48,453 nt of DNA from Clostridia bacterium (lineage in GTDB: Bacteria; Bacillota; Clostridia; Christensenellales; CAG-138): assembly GCA_017514685.1 (NCBI GenBank), contig JAFWJN010000051.1, positions 1 through 48,453 of the forward strand, given 5' to 3'. This document shows positions 41,273 through 48,453 of the stretch, piece after piece. The translations under genes and the position numbers were made by a program. Numbering within the stretch: position 1 is the first letter of the stretch; each line of letters opens with the position of its first letter. The notes beneath the pieces were generated by a model, which saw nothing but the letters and a program-made list of their open reading frames with translations, was not told the origin of the DNA and ran no database searches.

Positions 41273-41301
41273 AATATATCAAAGATGACGAAAAATGTCA
41301 A
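41273..41301 (-). promoter_or_regulatory. Promoter of tRNA-fMet
   Basis: On the minus strand TTGACA (41301-41296) and TATATT (41278-41273) are 17 nt apart, just upstream of the tRNA. Confidence 0.8.
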
Positions 41302-41364
41302 CCCTTAATTTTTAAAATCATTAATCCGTGAGCGAAAAAACGATAATATAGAATATACTTAAGA

Positions 41365-41393
41365 TTGACGGACATCATAATTGGGGTTATCAT
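41365..41393 (+). promoter_or_regulatory. Promoter of the galactokinase-family gene
   Basis: TTGACG (41365-41370) and TATCAT (41388-41393) are 17 nt apart, 53 nt upstream of the ATG. Confidence 0.55.
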
Positions 41394-41445
41394 AAGAATA
41401 TCCAATTGAGCATTATTACAGCATGCAGGAGGAAAAGAAAGACAC

Positions 41446-42627
41446 ATGGATATCAACAGCTTGATTACGCGGTTTGAAGAATGTTTTGATGAAATACCCG
41501 AGTATTATGCGGCGGCACCGGGTCGTACCGAATTAGGGGGAAACCATACTGATCACCAGCATGGCCGTGTACTTGCGGCAGCGGTTAATATGGTTACGGA
41601 AGCCGTTATTGCAAAAAATAACAGGGATGAAATCAGCGTTCAGTCTGAAGGCTATCCGAAGGTAACGATCAAACTCAATGACCTTTTGCCAAAGGTAAAG
41701 GAACAGGGAACTACCGCTGCTCTGATCAGAGGCGTAGCAGCAAGGTTTGTTCAGAAAGGTGTTGCTATCGGCGGATTTGACGTCTACGCTGTTTCGACCG
41801 TTTTACCGGGAAGCGGTCTTTCCAGCTCTGCTGCATTTGAAAACCTGATCGGAACAATTCTGAACGGATTATACGCCGACAATTCTATTTCTCCTGTTGA
41901 AATTGCGAAATTTTCCCAATATGCGGAGAACATGTATTTCGGAAAGCCTTGCGGTTTGATGGATCAGATGGCTTCTTCTCTCGGAAGTATTATCGGAATA
42001 GATTTTGCGGATCCGGAAAATCCAGTGATCGAACAGATCGGATTCAGCTTTGATGCCAACGGATATGCGCTTTGCATCATTGATTCGGGAGCCAACCATG
42101 CTGACCTGACAGATGAATATGCCGCGATTCCTCGTGATATGAAGGCAGTTGCACGTATCTTCGGAAAAGAATATCTCCGCAATGTGGACGAAGATCAGTT
42201 CTTTGCCATGATTAACATCGTTCGTGATGTGTGCGGCGACCGGGCGACATTAAGAGCAATCCATTTCTTTGCGGAGAACAAAAGGGTGGCACATCAGATC
42301 GAAGCATTGAAGAACAATGATATCCAGACTTATTTCGATCTTGTAATGGAATCCGGAAGATCTTCCTGGACATTGCTCCAGAATGTTGTTCCAAATGGCG
42401 AGACTCGTCATCAGAACATGGCGATTGCACTTGCACTTGCGGATAAATTACTGGAAGGCAAGGGGGCGTACAGAGTGCACGGAGGCGGCTTCGCGGGAAC
42501 GATCCAGGCGTTTGTCCCGAAAGATAAAGTGGATGCTTTCCGCAAAGGAATCGATGCAGCACTCGGGAGAGGAAGCTGTCACGTGCTCAGCATTCGTGCG
42601 GAAGGCGGAATCCTTTCCAGACTTTGA
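41446..42627 (+). CDS. Galactokinase-family GHMP sugar kinase
   Basis: A 393-residue cytosolic kinase. The substrate motif is GRTELGGNHTDHQHG (about residue 26) instead of the GRVNLIGEHTDY of classical GalK, so substrate range may differ. The ATP loop LPGSGLSSSAAFE (about 124) and GAYRVHGGGFAGTIQAFVP (about 342) are intact. AGGAGGA precedes ATG 41446. No other Leloir genes are adjacent; araB and araD lie 600 bp away on the other strand. Galactose is the likeliest substrate, another sugar is possible. Confidence 0.8.
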   Translation: MDINSLITRFEECFDEIPEYYAAAPGRTELGGNHTDHQHGRVLAAAVNMVTEAVIAKNNRDEISVQSEGYPKVTIKLNDLLPKVKEQGTTAALIRGVAARFVQKGVAIGGFDVYAVSTVLPGSGLSSSAAFENLIGTILNGLYADNSISPVEIAKFSQYAENMYFGKPCGLMDQMASSLGSIIGIDFADPENPVIEQIGFSFDANGYALCIIDSGANHADLTDEYAAIPRDMKAVARIFGKEYLRNVDEDQFFAMINIVRDVCGDRATLRAIHFFAENKRVAHQIEALKNNDIQTYFDLVMESGRSSWTLLQNVVPNGETRHQNMAIALALADKLLEGKGAYRVHGGGFAGTIQAFVPKDKVDAFRKGIDAALGRGSCHVLSIRAEGGILSRL

Positions 42628-42659
42628 GAAATCATTGAGACAGATATGTCCTGCAGATC

Positions 42660-42687
42660 GAATTTGTAACATTCCCGTGACAAATTC
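42660..42687. promoter_or_regulatory. 8-bp inverted repeat upstream of the CBS-domain gene
   Basis: GAATTTGT (42660-42667) and ACAAATTC (42680-42687), 12 nt apart, end 9 nt before the -35 box. It may be an operator or a weak end of the galactokinase message; there is no T-run. Confidence 0.4.
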
Positions 42688-42696
42688 TAAAAACGG

Positions 42697-42725
42697 TTGC
42701 TTGCAATGTAAAATTCTGGTATAAT
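42697..42725 (+). promoter_or_regulatory. Promoter of the CBS-domain gene
   Basis: TTGCTT (42697-42702) and TATAAT (42720-42725) are 17 nt apart. The ORF's first ATG (42724) lies inside the -10 box, which confirms the later start. Confidence 0.7.
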
Positions 42726-42753
42726 GGCTTCAGAAAACAGAAAGGAGAATCGA

Positions 42754-43170
42754 ATGAATCTTCTGTTTTTCTTGACGCCAAAGTGCGATGTATGCGTGCT
42801 GGAGAAGGACTATACGCTCAGACAGGCAATTGAAAAGCTTCGTGCTTCCGGAAGATCGGCCGTGCCTGTAATCGATTCGCAAGGCTATTATTGCGGAAGT
42901 GTTTCAGAAGGAGATCTGCTGAGAGGTGTTCTGAACACAGAGAACGCGAAAGAATGGGAAACCATTCCGATGACGTCCGTGATGAGGACGGATTTTAATC
43001 CCCCGGTCACGGTTATGACGGGCGTGGAGGAATTGCTGCGTACCGCTACCAATCAGAATTTTGTCCCGGTAGTAGATGACAGAGGCATGTTTATCGGAAT
43101 CGTTACGAGAAAAGCAATCATGAAGTATTATATCGATAACTACTACGACAAAATCAAAGAAGCCAAATAA
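42754..43170 (+). CDS. CBS-domain pair protein
   Basis: A 138-residue protein made only of two CBS motifs (about 5-60 and 72-130): LRASGRSAVPVIDSQGYYCG and VPVVDDRGMFIGIVTRKAIM. Paired CBS domains bind adenine nucleotides and report energy state. AAAGGAG precedes ATG 42754. It resembles stand-alone CbpB-like proteins of Bacillota, some of which bind c-di-AMP, but that is inference. Confidence 0.82.
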   Translation: MNLLFFLTPKCDVCVLEKDYTLRQAIEKLRASGRSAVPVIDSQGYYCGSVSEGDLLRGVLNTENAKEWETIPMTSVMRTDFNPPVTVMTGVEELLRTATNQNFVPVVDDRGMFIGIVTRKAIMKYYIDNYYDKIKEAK

Positions 43171-43184
43171 CTCCACTATAACAG

Positions 43185-43222
43185 AAAATTCCCGAAATCA
43201 TTATGATTCCGGGAATTTTTTT
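43185..43222. terminator. Bidirectional terminator between the CBS gene and araD
   Basis: AAAATTCCC (43185-43193) pairs with GGGAATTTT (43211-43219), with AATCA/TGATT pairing inside the loop and A and T runs on the two flanks. Confidence 0.85.
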
Positions 43223-43233
43223 GCTAATCAGGA

Positions 43234-43932
43234 TCAGTTCCCCTGACCGTAGTATGCGTTTGCACCATGCTTTCTGAAATAGTGCTTATCCTGAAGTTCG
43301 GATGGAGCAGGCTGCACGCCGGAATTGATCAGTTCCGTACGGTATGCCATTTTTGCACATTCTTCGAGAACTACAGAGGCATGCACAGCGCTAATGGCGT
43401 CTTTTCCCCAGGTGAAAGGACCATGACATCTGCATAAGACTGCAGGCATTGCGTCCGGATCTATATGAAGGCGCATAAATTCATTCACGATCAATTTTCC
43501 GGTGTTGGATTCGTATGCTTCTTCAATTTCGTCTTTTGACAGACAGCGGACGCAGGGAATCGATCCGTAAAAATAATCTGCATGAGTGGTGCCATAGCAG
43601 GGAATATCTCTGCCGGATTGTGCCCAGCTGGTGGCATAACTGGAATGAGTATGAACGACGCCGCCGATTTGCGGAAACGCTTTATACAATTCAATATGTG
43701 TAGCAGTGTCAGAGGACGGTTTCCATTTTCCCTCAACTCGGTTGCCATCAAGATCCACGACAACCATATCATCGACGGTCATACCGTCATATTCGACACC
43801 GGAAGGTTTGATGACAACAAGTCCCCGTTCTCTGTCGATTCCCGAAACATTACCCCAGGTGAAAGTGACAAGGCCGTACTTCGGAAGCAGAAGATTTGCT
43901 TCCAGAACTTTTTGCTTCAGCTGTTCCAACAT
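43234..43932 (-). CDS. araD: L-ribulose-5-phosphate 4-epimerase
   Basis: A 232-residue zinc-dependent class II aldolase-fold enzyme that converts L-ribulose 5-phosphate to D-xylulose 5-phosphate. [20 protein letters not shown] and [12 protein letters not shown] bind phosphate; [30 protein letters not shown] and the later [12 protein letters not shown] carry the metal ligands. The length is standard. GGAGG precedes the ATG. It starts 2 nt after the stop of the kinase gene, forming an arabinose-use operon with it. Confidence 0.95.
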   Translation of the reverse strand: MLEQLKQKVLEANLLLPKYGLVTFTWGNVSGIDRERGLVVIKPSGVEYDGMTVDDMVVVDLDGNRVEGKWKPSSDTATHIELYKAFPQIGGVVHTHSSYATSWAQSGRDIPCYGTTHADYFYGSIPCVRCLSKDEIEEAYESNTGKLIVNEFMRLHIDPDAMPAVLCRCHGPFTWGKDAISAVHASVVLEECAKMAYRTELINSGVQPAPSELQDKHYFRKHGANAYYGQGN

Positions 43933-43934
43933 AA

Positions 43935-45509
43935 TCAGAGTACCTCCGTTGCTTTGCGTTCCAGAGGAAGCGCTTTTTGATAATCAGATAAGAATGCAGC
44001 GAAACCTTCGATCTCCTTCTGATCAGCGGTAAGTGTAGTGGTCGTAGCATCTTTGAAGACTTTTTGGTCGAGGTAGTCTTCCAAAGACTCGCCATCTTCT
44101 TTCCATAGCAGATATGCGCCTAACAGCGCCATACCGTATGGACCGCCTTCACCGGCAGTTTCCATGACGGATACAGGCGCTCCGACAGCTGCGGAGAGCA
44201 TACGCTGACCGACACCCGGTGTTTTGAAAAATCCGCCGTGACCATAGAGCTTATCGATATCGACCTGTTCCGTTTGCGTTAGAATATCGATACCGATTTT
44301 CAGCGTGGCAAGTGCAGAGAGAAGATGGGTTCTCATGAAGTTTGCGAGCGTGAAAGAAGCGTTCTGCTTCCTTGCAAAGACGGGGCGTCCTTCGTCGAGA
44401 TCCGTTACGCCCTCACCGGAAAAATAGTTGTAGGATATCAGTCCGCCACACTGGGGATCGCCTTCGAGCGCTTTGTTGAACAGCAAGGTAAACAACCGTC
44501 CCTTATCCTGATGTACGCCGATCAGATCGGCAAATTCTCCGAACAGATTGACCCAGGCGTTGATATCACTGGTGCAATTATTGCAGTGAACCATAGCGAC
44601 GGGCATTCCGGCAGGCGTCGTTACCATATCGATTTCTCTGTGAACACCAAGTTTTTTATCTGTGACGATCATTGCAAAATCACTTGTGCCCGCGCTGACA
44701 TTACCGGTACGGACCCGAACGGAATTCGTTGCGGCCATGCCTGTCCCGGCATCGCCTTCACAGGGAGCAAGAGGGATTCCGGGCTGAAACGCACCGGATG
44801 GATCGAGAAGAAGAGCGCCTTCTTCTGTTAATCTGCCAGCTGATTCACCGGAAGAAAGCACATGGGGGAGAATATCTCTTAACTTCCATGAGAAACCATG
44901 AGGAGCAATGAGCTGATTGAATTTGCAAGCCATTTCCTCATTATAGTCTTTTGTATCACTGTCAATCGGGAACATGCCGCTTGCTTCACCGACACCCATG
45001 ACTTTTTGTCCGGTCAGTTTCCAGTGAATATACCCGGCAAGCGTGGTCAGATATGCGATATCCTTGACATGGGGTTCGCCGTTCAGAATCGCCTGATAAA
45101 GATGTGCGATGCTCCAGCGCTGAGGAATATTGAAACCGAAAAGATCGGAAAGAACTTTCGCGGACTCACCGGTAATTGTATTGCGCCATGTGCGGAATTC
45201 AGCAAGCTGTTTTCCGTGTCGATCGAAAGGAAGGTATCCGTGCATCATGCCGGAGATACCGATAGCACCGACAGTGGTCAGTTCTTTTCCGAATTTTGCA
45301 AACACATCGGCTTTCAGATTCTGAAAGCAGGTTTGAAGTCCGGAATGAATCAATTCCATACTGTAGGTCCAGACTCCGTTTATGAGCTTGTTCTCCCATT
45401 CGAAATCACCGCTGGCAATGGGAGTGTGATTCTGATCGATCAAAACAGCTTTGATACGCGTACTGCCGAATTCGATCCCAAGTACCGTCTTCTGAAAATC
45501 CAAATTCAT
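43935..45509 (-). CDS. araB: FGGY-family carbohydrate kinase, L-ribulokinase type
   Basis: A 524-residue kinase. The N-terminal ATPase fold starts [32 protein letters not shown] holds sugar contacts, and [13 protein letters not shown] with [13 protein letters not shown] and the late [16 protein letters not shown] complete the family pattern. It precedes araD with 2 nt between, which points to L-ribulose as substrate, although it belongs to a clostridial branch I know only as FGGY kinase. GCGGAGGTG precedes ATG 45509; the longer ORF to 45590 is promoter DNA. Confidence 0.82.
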   Translation of the reverse strand: MNLDFQKTVLGIEFGSTRIKAVLIDQNHTPIASGDFEWENKLINGVWTYSMELIHSGLQTCFQNLKADVFAKFGKELTTVGAIGISGMMHGYLPFDRHGKQLAEFRTWRNTITGESAKVLSDLFGFNIPQRWSIAHLYQAILNGEPHVKDIAYLTTLAGYIHWKLTGQKVMGVGEASGMFPIDSDTKDYNEEMACKFNQLIAPHGFSWKLRDILPHVLSSGESAGRLTEEGALLLDPSGAFQPGIPLAPCEGDAGTGMAATNSVRVRTGNVSAGTSDFAMIVTDKKLGVHREIDMVTTPAGMPVAMVHCNNCTSDINAWVNLFGEFADLIGVHQDKGRLFTLLFNKALEGDPQCGGLISYNYFSGEGVTDLDEGRPVFARKQNASFTLANFMRTHLLSALATLKIGIDILTQTEQVDIDKLYGHGGFFKTPGVGQRMLSAAVGAPVSVMETAGEGGPYGMALLGAYLLWKEDGESLEDYLDQKVFKDATTTTLTADQKEIEGFAAFLSDYQKALPLERKATEVL

Positions 45510-45561
45510 AACACCTCCGCTTTGGTTGTTAAAGAATAACAAATGATTATGCTTAACTGTT

Positions 45562-45590
45562 ATTATACAAATTCGGAAGTATAAAAACAA
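45562..45590 (-). promoter_or_regulatory. Promoter of araB-araD
   Basis: On the minus strand TTGTTT (45590-45585) and TATAAT (45567-45562) are 17 nt apart, giving a leader of about 45 nt. Confidence 0.65.
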
Positions 45591-45696
45591 GAATTGACGG
45601 ATACAGATTTTTTTTACAAGGGGAGATGACCTGGATAGCAGGACGATAACAGTAAGAAAAATGCACGAATCAGCTGAAGAAAAGTCGAATAAACTG

Positions 45697-45726
45697 TTGA
45701 CTGCAAGGGGAGGTCCTAGATATAAT
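45697..45726 (+). promoter_or_regulatory. Promoter of the ABC ATPase gene
   Basis: TTGACT (45697-45702) and TATAAT (45721-45726) are 18 nt apart. The start codon is 210 nt downstream. Confidence 0.65.
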
Positions 45727-45732
45727 ATATTA

Positions 45733-45936
45733 GTCCAAATGGGCGCACCTTGATAATAGGCGCGAACACAGTCACTCCACTTATTGATTGTGCGGACGCT
45801 GAATAAAAAGGAGGAAACTCATCCCCTCGGCTTGGGGTGCGGCAGTGTGGAGACCTGTCGCAACGCACGATCGACGAATGCGCGACGTGTGAGGCAGTTC
45901 GTTGGAGAATTCCGGGACTGTTAAAGTCAAAGCAGT
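45733..45936 (+). promoter_or_regulatory. Long structured 5' leader of the ABC ATPase gene
   Basis: Between the promoter and the gene lie about 200 nt with several possible stems. CACAGTCA and TGATTGTG (around 45768-45793) pair around a loop containing CTCCAC, which is complementary to GTGGAG further on (near 45848). CCCC and GGGG pair around 45826-45840. An AGGAGG at 45811 has no start codon after it, and the real ATG at 45937 has no ribosome binding site. I do not recognise a known riboswitch, T-box or sRNA. Confidence 0.45.
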
Positions 45937-47058
45937 ATGGCAGATTTGTCACTCAGAAACATCAAGAAGGTCTATGACAACAAGGTCACGGCGGTTGATG
46001 ACTTCAACCTCGAGATCAAGGACAAGGAGTTTATCGTTTTCGTCGGTCCGTCCGGCTGCGGTAAATCCACGACACTGCGTATGGTCGCCGGTCTGGAAGA
46101 AATCACAGACGGTGAGCTGTACATCGACGGAAAACTCGTCAATGATGTCGCGCCGAAAGATCGTGATATCGCGATGGTATTCCAGAACTACGCTCTCTAT
46201 CCGCATATGACGGTATATGAGAACATGGCGTTTGCACTGAAACTACGCAAAACACCGAAAGCAGAAATCGACAAGAAAGTAAAAGAAGCAGCGGAAATCC
46301 TCGGCATAACCGAGTATCTGAACCGGAAGCCGAAAGCTCTTTCCGGCGGTCAGCGTCAGCGTGTTGCAATCGGCCGCGCAATTGTCCGTGAACCGAAAGT
46401 CTTCCTGATGGACGAACCTCTTTCCAACCTGGACGCAAAACTGCGCAACCAGATGCGCGCTGAGATCATCAAGCTCCGTCAGAGAATCAACACGACATTC
46501 ATCTATGTCACGCACGATCAGACAGAAGCTATGACCCTTGGTGACCGTATCGTCATCATGAAGGATGGTTTCATTCAGCAGATCGGTACTCCGCAGGAAG
46601 TATTTGATCATCCGGCAAATCTGTTCGTTGCAGGATTCATCGGATCTCCTCAGATGAACTTCTTTGATGCGGAACTCCGCAAAAACAACGGAAAATACAG
46701 CGTTGTTGTCAATGGTGTCGAATTCCCGTTCACGGAAGAGAAGCAGGCTGAGTTTGAAGAGAAAAACGTTGAGGCACAGGCAGTTGTACTCGGTATTCGT
46801 CCGGAACATATTTCGCTCTGTGCAAAAGACGTTCAGGCTCCGCACTTGAGCGCGAATGTTGATGTCTCTGAGATGATGGGTTCCTCTACACATCTGCATG
46901 TGAATACAGAAGGCAAAGATGTTGTTCTGGTTCTTCAGAACATCGACTTGCCGGCAGAGTATAAGAGAGGGTTCACTTATGGGGATACCGTAAATATTAC
47001 GTTCAATCCCGATCTGATGCACCTGTTCAATGCGGAATCCGGACTGAATATCATCTGA
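45937..47058 (+). CDS. Sugar ABC transporter ATPase, MsmX/UgpC type
   Basis: A 373-residue ATPase. Walker A is GPSGCGKST (about 37-45), the signature LSGGQRQRVAIGRAI, Walker B VFLMDEPLSNLDAKL and the switch TFIYVTHDQTEAM. A C-terminal TOBE/MalK-like regulatory domain follows (240-373: VLGIRPEHISL). No permease or binding-protein genes are nearby, which fits an orphan ATPase that energises several carbohydrate importers, as MsmX does in Bacillus. The start is set by family alignment (MADLSLRNIKKVYDN), since no ribosome binding site is visible. Confidence 0.92.
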   Translation: MADLSLRNIKKVYDNKVTAVDDFNLEIKDKEFIVFVGPSGCGKSTTLRMVAGLEEITDGELYIDGKLVNDVAPKDRDIAMVFQNYALYPHMTVYENMAFALKLRKTPKAEIDKKVKEAAEILGITEYLNRKPKALSGGQRQRVAIGRAIVREPKVFLMDEPLSNLDAKLRNQMRAEIIKLRQRINTTFIYVTHDQTEAMTLGDRIVIMKDGFIQQIGTPQEVFDHPANLFVAGFIGSPQMNFFDAELRKNNGKYSVVVNGVEFPFTEEKQAEFEEKNVEAQAVVLGIRPEHISLCAKDVQAPHLSANVDVSEMMGSSTHLHVNTEGKDVVLVLQNIDLPAEYKRGFTYGDTVNITFNPDLMHLFNAESGLNII

Positions 47059-47090
47059 TTATCCGCTACATTCCATATGAGGAAAAAGCT

Positions 47091-47118
47091 AAACGGTCTG
47101 CGATTGCAGACCGTTTTG
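47091..47118. terminator. Terminator after the ABC ATPase gene
   Basis: AAACGGTCTGC (47091-47101) pairs with GCAGACCGTTT (47106-47116) around a 4-nt loop. Confidence 0.8.
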
Positions 47119-47151
47119 TAGTTTGTGAGAAAATAAAGTATCGGAACGGAA

Positions 47152-47715
47152 TTATACTGAGCAAGAGGATAGAGCGTGAACAATTCTTTCATCGCAGGAG
47201 AGATCAAAAGGACTGTCGGGCAGAGTCGTATTAATCGGGATGATCGTTCCATAAAGGAATTTTGGAACATTTGCCTTTGAAACAGCGATAAAGTCATCTA
47301 TTGAATCAAGATTCTGAGAGAGGTGCGCAGGATGCCGGGTTCCGGAAGATGCGCGATTCAGATATCGCTGATGCAGAATATGAAGGTCGCCGGTAAGAAA
47401 GATCGTTACGATTTCGTATCCGGTTTGTTCGGCTGCAGTTTTTAAACGGTCCAGTTCGTTCTGACGGAAATTGCTTTCCAGAACCACAGAACTTCCCGTA
47501 TCAGCAAAGCATTCAAAAATATGATAAAGAAGATCAAAAGAAAGATAACTGAGATTGAGATTCTCCTCCCGGTTTGAAAATCCGATCCGGTCGCATAAAA
47601 GCTCTTTGATTTTGTCTTTGGTAAATGTAGGAATCTGATAACGCTTGGAAATGTGTTCGGCAAGCGTCGATTTCCCGGCGGCAAGGTCTCCCGTAATCAG
47701 AATCAGTTTTTGCAT
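47152..47715 (-). CDS. P-loop kinase-like AAA protein
   Basis: A 187-residue protein. Walker A is ITGDLAAGKST (about 7-17), followed by FTKDKIKELLCDRIG and VVLESNFRQNELDRL, the pattern of small zeta-toxin/AAA_33-type nucleoside or metabolite kinases. IVTIFLTGDLHILHQRYLNR supplies the lid arginines. GGAGG precedes ATG 47715. Its start overlaps the end of the Nudix gene by 13 nt, so they form one operon. The substrate is unknown. Confidence 0.72.
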   Translation of the reverse strand: MQKLILITGDLAAGKSTLAEHISKRYQIPTFTKDKIKELLCDRIGFSNREENLNLSYLSFDLLYHIFECFADTGSSVVLESNFRQNELDRLKTAAEQTGYEIVTIFLTGDLHILHQRYLNRASSGTRHPAHLSQNLDSIDDFIAVSKANVPKFLYGTIIPINTTLPDSPFDLSCDERIVHALSSCSV

Positions 47716-48269
47716 AAGGCCTCCAGCTTTTCGTTCAGCTTGCGGTAGACAGGCCACATCCAGGGCTCGCTGCAGGCTTCAACAGCTCCGTCCAAAGAGA
47801 ACCAGCGAACATCGCTGTTTTCATCCGGCTTGACCTTGAGGGATTCATGATCGTTTGCTTCCAAAAGGTAAGTGACGTTTAAATGCAGGTGAGCGGGAAC
47901 AAATTTTCCACGTTTTACATGCGGATTAACTGTGAGGGTCTCGATGGAGAACAATTGATCAGAAACGGGACGGATGGATAGCAGACCGGTTTCTTCCTCC
48001 GCTTCTCGGATGGCAACGGCAAGCAGATCGCGGTCTCCGTCAGCATGACCGCCGGTCCATGCCCAGGAATGATAGATGTTATGATAGATCATCAGAATCT
48101 GATTACGGCCGGGATTGGTAATCCATGAAGAAGCAGTCAGATGAAGAACGAGATTGGAACGGTCGTAAAGATCATCATAGCGCAGAAGCGCATCCAGCAT
48201 AATGCTTCTGTCGGCTTCTTCCTGCTCGTTATAGGGGTGATAAGATAATAACTGAGTGTAAAGATTCAT
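47703..48269 (-). CDS. Nudix hydrolase
   Basis: A 188-residue protein. The Nudix box GGHADGDRDLLAVAIREAEE followed by ETGL is complete in the REAEEETG part; the usual first glutamate is replaced by aspartate. The preceding LVLHLTASSWITNPGRNQIL and the ending WMWPVYRKLNEKLEAL are typical of a clostridial group. It would hydrolyse a nucleoside diphosphate linked to another moiety. ATG 48269 is chosen by homology and position behind the promoter; there is no good ribosome binding site. It is first in an operon with the P-loop kinase. Confidence 0.82.
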   Translation of the reverse strand: MNLYTQLLSYHPYNEQEEADRSIMLDALLRYDDLYDRSNLVLHLTASSWITNPGRNQILMIYHNIYHSWAWTGGHADGDRDLLAVAIREAEEETGLLSIRPVSDQLFSIETLTVNPHVKRGKFVPAHLHLNVTYLLEANDHESLKVKPDENSDVRWFSLDGAVEACSEPWMWPVYRKLNEKLEALCKN

Positions 48270-48300
48270 AGGTTTTACTCGATTCGATACGATTGAAATC

Positions 48301-48329
48301 AGTATAGCATGGAAGGAAACCATTTGCAA
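48301..48329 (-). promoter_or_regulatory. Promoter of the Nudix-kinase operon
   Basis: On the minus strand TTGCAA (48329-48324) and TATACT (48306-48301) are 17 nt apart, with a leader of about 25 nt. Confidence 0.65.
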
Positions 48330-48345
48330 TCAATCCCGTTCACAG

Positions 48346-48392
48346 GTCAACTACCCCGACCTACGACTAAAGCCTTAGAGGTCGGAGCTTGT
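48346..48392 (+). mobile_element. Possible IS200/IS605-type end hairpin
   Basis: CCGACCT (48356-48362) pairs with AGGTCGG (48379-48385), with CTAA/TTAG pairing inside. The flanks, TCAACTACC before and AGCTTGTAA after, resemble the right ends of IS200/IS605 elements. No transposase or tnpB gene is present to the left, so this is either a solo end or the edge of an element beyond the window. Confidence 0.45.
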
Positions 48393-48453
48393 AAATGCCC
48401 TGTGGTATAGCGGCAAAAGCCTCCCACATTTTATCGTTCGGTATTCTTGCCAA

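Noticed and set aside
45733-45936. The leader as 6S RNA, RNase P RNA, SRP RNA or a T-box.
   Set aside because: Conserved cores of these RNAs are missing, the ends do not pair, and there is no terminator before the ATG.

Overview
The window is chromosomal DNA of an anaerobic Bacillota bacterium, most likely class Clostridia. The signs are strong purine-rich ribosome binding sites, short hairpin-plus-U terminators, a group-B-type [FeFe] hydrogenase, a clostripain-family peptidase, an energy-converting Mrp/complex-I-like antiporter operon and no respiratory-chain genes. No genus is assigned.

Layout. 1-6886: a co-directional operon with the end of an MrpC/NuoK-like subunit and four proton-antiporter-like membrane subunits; the fourth has a C-terminal extension with a threefold 24-residue repeat. 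7009-22712: ordinary housekeeping genes: MgtC family, a membrane-anchored C11 peptidase, a small HEXXH membrane protein, ispE, a WalJ-type MBL hydrolase, rlmH, a DUF885 lipoprotein, a Nif11-like small protein, an amino-acid racemase, pepT, a 37-residue ORF absent from the supplied list, a CPA2-type antiporter, an MBL hydrolase, a VOC protein and the hydrogenase. 22958-29325: a decayed accessory zone. It holds a membrane protein, a trxB remnant and a visibly GC-richer redox/sulfur module (NifX-FKBP fusion, frameshifted trxA, CoA-disulfide reductase fused to rhodanese, TusA and DsrE-like domains, and a Crp/Fnr regulator). Coding scraps related to each other flank this module.

29450-41261: tandem integrations into the initiator tRNA gene, the most interesting structure here. 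The intact tRNA-fMet (minus strand, 41186-41261) has two further copies of its 3' half, at 29450 and 37844. They bound two mobile elements of about 8.4 kb and 3.4 kb, each with its own family of subterminal repeats, mostly at 11-bp pitch, near both ends. The outer element carries an AAA_14/DUF4143 ATPase, a small gene with a nonsense codon, a truncated TcmP joined to a headless tyrosine recombinase, HipBA and a Gabija pair (GajAB). The inner element carries a complete integrase, a repressor, an excisionase and a RepA-like ATPase fused by deletion to a phage-like coiled-coil protein. The T-stem of the 37844 copy carries a compensated base-pair swap, so the 3' half of this essential tRNA appears to have been exchanged more than once.

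41446-48453: sugar metabolism and housekeeping: a galactokinase-family kinase, a CBS-domain protein, araD and a ribulokinase-type FGGY kinase, an MsmX/UgpC-type ABC ATPase behind a roughly 200-nt leader with no ribosome binding site at its start codon, a P-loop kinase, a Nudix hydrolase and, at the edge, a hairpin resembling an IS200/IS605 end.

All calls come from reading the sequence and recalling families; no search was run. Promoters and terminators are predictions from spacing and symmetry.
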